Shown piece by piece: positions 58,698 to 64,000 of a stretch of DNA of 64,000 nucleotides. The number at the start of each line of letters is the position of its first letter. Position 1 is the stretch's first letter. Position numbers and translations under genes: made by a program. The DNA comes from a bacterium (lineage in GTDB: Bacteria > Bacillota > Bacilli > Lactobacillales > Streptococcaceae), in NCBI GenBank assembly GCA_905221145.1, contig CAJNCA010000002.1:310001-374000 (forward strand), written 5' to 3'. The notes beneath the pieces are model-generated. The model did not search any database, was not told the origin of the DNA, and saw nothing but the letters and a program-made list of their open reading frames with translations.

Positions 58698-60425
58698 TTA
58701 GAAACGAATTGTCTCACGTGTTTTTTCATATGAAGTAACAAAACGGTTGGTTACACCAGGTTCTGCAACTTCCAAAGCTTGCGAAATCTTATCAAATGAA
58801 GCATGGTAATCAAATTCTTTTTCAAAAATTTCTAATGATTCATTAAAGGCTTCCTGAATTCGTTCATCAAATGAGCGGTAACGGTTCGAATACTGTAGTA
58901 ATTGTTCTGTCAATGTTGCATATTGAACAATATTATACGTTTCTTCTTCAAGTGCTTCCATATCATTTGTTGTAATTTCAAGCATACGGTTCACAGCTTC
59001 GATATTGACCTGGGCTTCTTCTAGCTCAGCCATCAACTCTTCAGTATGATTACTTGCTGTAAAGAACAACTGTAAGAAATTCTGAGGAATACCTGGAAGA
59101 TTGCGTTTTTCCATATATCTCTTAATTGTATGAAGACGATTGACATAAACATTTGCCTTCTGGCGAGCATTGATGTCATCTTTTTCAATCTGAGCAAGAC
59201 GTTGACTAACCGCAACTTGTTCATCCTCAATTTCTTTCAAAGTCGCTTGTAAATTTTCCAAACGTTCTTCAAGTAATGAATATGGCTCAGAATGTTCTTC
59301 TTGTTCAGAAGTTAATTCCAATACAGATTCTTCTAAAGATTCTAACTCAGCTTGTAATCTGTGAACATGACTAACATCCGTTTCAGAAAGCAGGTAGTTA
59401 TTACTTAATCGTTGAATATCTTCTACTAAAACAGCATTACTATCTTTCATGTGTTTCAAATACGTAGGAAGGGTGGCAACTAAGCCTTCTACCACTTTTT
59501 GAGCAGCTATTTCTCGTGTAAAGATATCATAGAGTGCATTGATTTCTTCTTGAACTTGAGTATTTTCGTACTCAGCATTATCCAACTCTAATTGAGCAAC
59601 ATTTTCGTGGTTTTTCTTCAAAGCTTCATAAAGCAATTGGAAGCGAGACTCAATGTCCGTCTCAGCAAAATGATAGTTAGCGTCTAAAAGCTTACGGTAA
59701 CCATCCTCCAAATCTTCCAATTGATCAGGTAACTCTTTAGATAATGTTTTTACAATTGCTGGCAGGCGGTCAACAATATGACTCAAAGCCAAGATATGAT
59801 TTTCAGCATTATCCAAAATCACAGCAGCTTCTACTGGGTCACCTGAGGTATTCAAAGTAACAAACTGAGAAAACTCTGATTGAATATTTTCCAATTGTTT
59901 TTCGATTTCAGACAAACCTTGGCCATATTCTTCAGAATGATTAGCAACTCGCTGTTGCAACCCTTCAAACAAGTCCAAGGTATGAAGAACACGTCCACTA
60001 TTTTTAGACTCTTGTTTCTCCAAATCTGCCAAGGCATTGCGAATTGCTGCAATATCTTCTTCAATCAAGGTAATTTGGCTCTCAATTTGATCAATTTGAT
60101 GACTGGCCTTGAAAAAACGGAATGAATTGTTATAACCTTCTGCCTCGAAAAGATTATTTTCGATATCGGCAAAAGAGTTAAGAGATAAATCAACCCATTT
60201 TTGGTTCCATTCACGGAAAGTTACTTGACTTTGTCCAATCAAGTGCATATTTTTTACAGCTTCAACTTCATCATTAACTGGAAGATTGTACAGCTCTTCT
60301 TTTTTCTCTTCTAAAATTGCTAATTTACTTTCATTGCGTTTCCGTACATAAATTGCTATAGCATATGAAATCAGCAATATAATTGCAATTGCAATTATAA
60401 GATATACTACTAGACTACCAGACAT
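58698..60425 (-). CDS. ezrA: septation ring formation regulator EzrA
   Basis: Membrane-anchored spectrin-like protein that binds FtsZ and controls Z-ring assembly and division. 575 aa from the ATG at 60425 (MSGSLVVYLI, AAAGGAG upstream). One N-terminal helix (about 5-24, N-out), then RKRNESKL and long coiled-coil/spectrin-type repeats to the end. Usual length. In cocci it is essential or nearly so. Placed downstream of gyrB. Confidence 0.96.
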   Translation of the reverse strand: MSGSLVVYLIIAIAIILLISYAIAIYVRKRNESKLAILEEKKEELYNLPVNDEVEAVKNMHLIGQSQVTFREWNQKWVDLSLNSFADIENNLFEAEGYNNSFRFFKASHQIDQIESQITLIEEDIAAIRNALADLEKQESKNSGRVLHTLDLFEGLQQRVANHSEEYGQGLSEIEKQLENIQSEFSQFVTLNTSGDPVEAAVILDNAENHILALSHIVDRLPAIVKTLSKELPDQLEDLEDGYRKLLDANYHFAETDIESRFQLLYEALKKNHENVAQLELDNAEYENTQVQEEINALYDIFTREIAAQKVVEGLVATLPTYLKHMKDSNAVLVEDIQRLSNNYLLSETDVSHVHRLQAELESLEESVLELTSEQEEHSEPYSLLEERLENLQATLKEIEDEQVAVSQRLAQIEKDDINARQKANVYVNRLHTIKRYMEKRNLPGIPQNFLQLFFTASNHTEELMAELEEAQVNIEAVNRMLEITTNDMEALEEETYNIVQYATLTEQLLQYSNRYRSFDERIQEAFNESLEIFEKEFDYHASFDKISQALEVAEPGVTNRFVTSYEKTRETIRF

Positions 60426-60506
60426 ATTAAACTCCTTTTTTACTTGAAACAATCGTAATGATTATATCATATTTTTTAGACCAAGGGAACTACTTCTCCC
60501 GATTTT

Positions 60507-63031
<2,525 letters not shown>

Positions 63032-63038
63032 AGCTTTC

Positions 63039-63044
63039 ATTATA
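63039..63044 (-). promoter_or_regulatory. extended -10 box of HAD-gyrB, 7 nt from start codon
   Basis: TGG-TATAAT followed by GAAAGCT and ATG. Predicted start of transcription at or one base before the ATG. Confidence 0.6.
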
Positions 63045-63092
63045 CCATTTTTTCGTTAAAAAAGCGATGATTTCCCTGAGTTTTCCACATAA

Positions 63093-63117
63093 AAAACGAG
63101 AGGTTGACTCCCGTTTT
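63093..63117 (-). terminator. terminator of DJ-1 gene
   Basis: Stem AAAACGGGAG / CTCTCGTTTT followed by TT; overlaps the stop codon. Confidence 0.75.
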
Positions 63118-63670
63118 ATTGATTTTTACCAAAGACATCTCGATAGAGCATTCCAGTTCGTAAACTCTCTGCATCTCCGCCTAGTTGCTCCACCAACTCG
63201 TAGGCAAAGGCAAGGGCTGTTGAAGGGCCCCGACTGGTTGTCAAATGTCCATCTACCACTACTGTTTCCTTGACGTATTGACCATCAATGATTTGCTCTT
63301 GAACGCCATCATAGCAAGTGTACTGCTTGTTTTTTAATACTCCTGCTTGATTGAGGGCAATTGGCGCCGCACAAATGGCTGCCAGTTTCTTCCCTTCTTG
63401 CTCGAAGCTTTGCAACTCTTGAACCAAGGCCTGATTGTCCCGCAAATGTGCAGAACCAGGCATGCCGCCAGGAAGGACAACCATATCATAGTCTGATAAA
63501 TCACCATCAAAGACACGATCTGCTCTTACTTGGATTGCATGCGAACCAGTCACTTGCTCTTCAAATCCTACCATATCACAAGTAATATTGGCACGACGCA
63601 AGACATCTACTACTGTCAAAGCTTCAATTTCTTCAAAGCCTTGAGCTAACATAACGGCTACTTTAACCAT
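63116..63670 (-). CDS. DJ-1/PfpI family protein
   Basis: Class I glutamine amidotransferase-like fold; members act as glyoxalase or protein/nucleotide deglycase, exact activity unknown. 184 aa. Conserved Glu in QGFEEIEAL (residue 15 or 16) and the nucleophile Cys in LAAICAAP, about residue 100. AAGGAGAAAA precedes the ATG; 10 nt after the rodA/ftsW-type gene. Confidence 0.9.
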   Translation of the reverse strand: MVKVAVMLAQGFEEIEALTVVDVLRRANITCDMVGFEEQVTGSHAIQVRADRVFDGDLSDYDMVVLPGGMPGSAHLRDNQALVQELQSFEQEGKKLAAICAAPIALNQAGVLKNKQYTCYDGVQEQIIDGQYVKETVVVDGHLTTSRGPSTALAFAYELVEQLGGDAESLRTGMLYRDVFGKNQ

Positions 63671-63680
63671 GATTTTCTCC

Positions 63681-64000
63681 TTATTTGATTCGTTTTAATA
63701 CAACCTTTTTCCGCTTGAATGGCACTTTTCCGCTCTTTTCTTCAGCTAGATTGGTCTGGTAACTCATCGATAAAAGCAAGCCAACACCAATCAGATTACT
63801 GATAATAGCCGATCCCCCTTGAGAAATGAAAGGCAAGGGAATACCCGTCAAAGGAAGCAAACCTGTCACGGCACCGATATTCTCAAAGATATGGAAGAGT
63901 AACATCATAATCAAACCTGTGGAAATATAGGTGTAGAACTGGTTATTTGATTTAAGAGTAATCTTCAACATACGATAAATCAGCATGAGATAAAGGGCAA
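63681..64000 (-). CDS. rodA: SEDS-family cell-wall polymerase, C-terminal part (cut by window edge)
   Basis: The last 106 codons of a RodA/FtsW/SpoVE peptidoglycan polymerase. Contains the diagnostic GLLPLTGIPLPFISQGGS segment and the final helix IGVGLLLSMSY, then a basic tail KVPFKRKKVVLKRIK. The gene continues past base 64000. RodA rather than FtsW is a guess from the neighbourhood upstream of gyrB in pneumococcus and the HIFENIGAVTGLLP stretch. Confidence 0.88.
   Translation of the reverse strand, partial: ALYLMLIYRMLKITLKSNNQFYTYISTGLIMMLLFHIFENIGAVTGLLPLTGIPLPFISQGGSAIISNLIGVGLLLSMSYQTNLAEEKSGKVPFKRKKVVLKRIK

Overview
The window is ordinary chromosome from a low-GC Firmicute and reads as a Mitis-group Streptococcus (pneumoniae, pseudopneumoniae, mitis or oralis). 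The evidence is a complete phosphorylcholine esterase with choline-binding repeats (Pce/CbpE), a 107-bp RUP element, PBP3 (DacA), streptococcal small proteins (DUF2969, DUF3272, DUF1827) and the parE/parC, suf, nucleoside-salvage and clpE neighbourhoods. A streptomycin adenylyltransferase-like gene lies between parE and parC. That arrangement is reported for S. mitis and S. oralis and for pneumococci that recombined with them. Several blocks are joined in an order I do not remember from reference pneumococci, so a commensal relative is more likely than a typical pneumococcus.

Layout. 1-5.8 kb (minus): cpsY-lspA-rluD-pce-proB-proA. 5.8-6.1 kb: gap with a possible integrase relic. 6.1-7.3 kb: rplU-prp-rpmA behind an L21 leader. 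7.3-12.9 kb: DUF1275 protein, oxidoreductase plus DEAD-box helicase pair, tuf, AI-2E family protein. 12.9-20.2 kb: dacA, RUP, then the sufCDSUB operon followed by a gene with a stop at codon 4. 20.2-27.7 kb: DUF3272, msrC-like fRMsr-dnaX, rpsA, tRNA-Tyr and tRNA-Gln, DUF2969, and CodY-box-controlled ilvE with an oligopeptide-binding lipoprotein. 27.7-34.1 kb: parC, ANT(6)-like gene, parE, plsY. 34-42 kb: nucleoside uptake (pnrA-nupABC) and pyrimidine deoxynucleoside catabolism (pdp-deoC-cdd) behind a methyltransferase. 42-45.4 kb: coaA, rpsT, P-loop kinase, SIR2. 45.6-50.2 kb: rpiA-deoB-DUF1697-punA-deoD. 50.4-58.7 kb: nnrD, folD, an orphan amino-acid ABC pair, CtsR-controlled clpE, NUDIX, DUF1827, GNAT. 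58.7-64 kb: ezrA, gyrB, HAD, DJ-1, and the 3' end of a rodA/ftsW gene.

How they fit. PnrA and NupABC import nucleosides. PunA, DeoD and Pdp phosphorolyse them, DeoB and DeoC carry the (deoxy)ribose phosphate into central metabolism, and RpiA links it to the pentose pathway. Two essential type II topoisomerase sets (parE/parC and gyrB), the clamp-loader subunit and ribosomal genes make this a core housekeeping region.

Most interesting. Five related structured repeats of about 120-142 bp all lie on the minus strand. Four are in tandem between punA and deoD, and one is directly upstream of parC. Each has two hairpins whose stems change in compensating ways. The copy next to a gene ends at the start codon, in genes that lack a good Shine-Dalgarno. 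A second pattern is a set of six genes whose extended -10 box lies only 6-9 nt before the start codon, predicting leaderless mRNAs.
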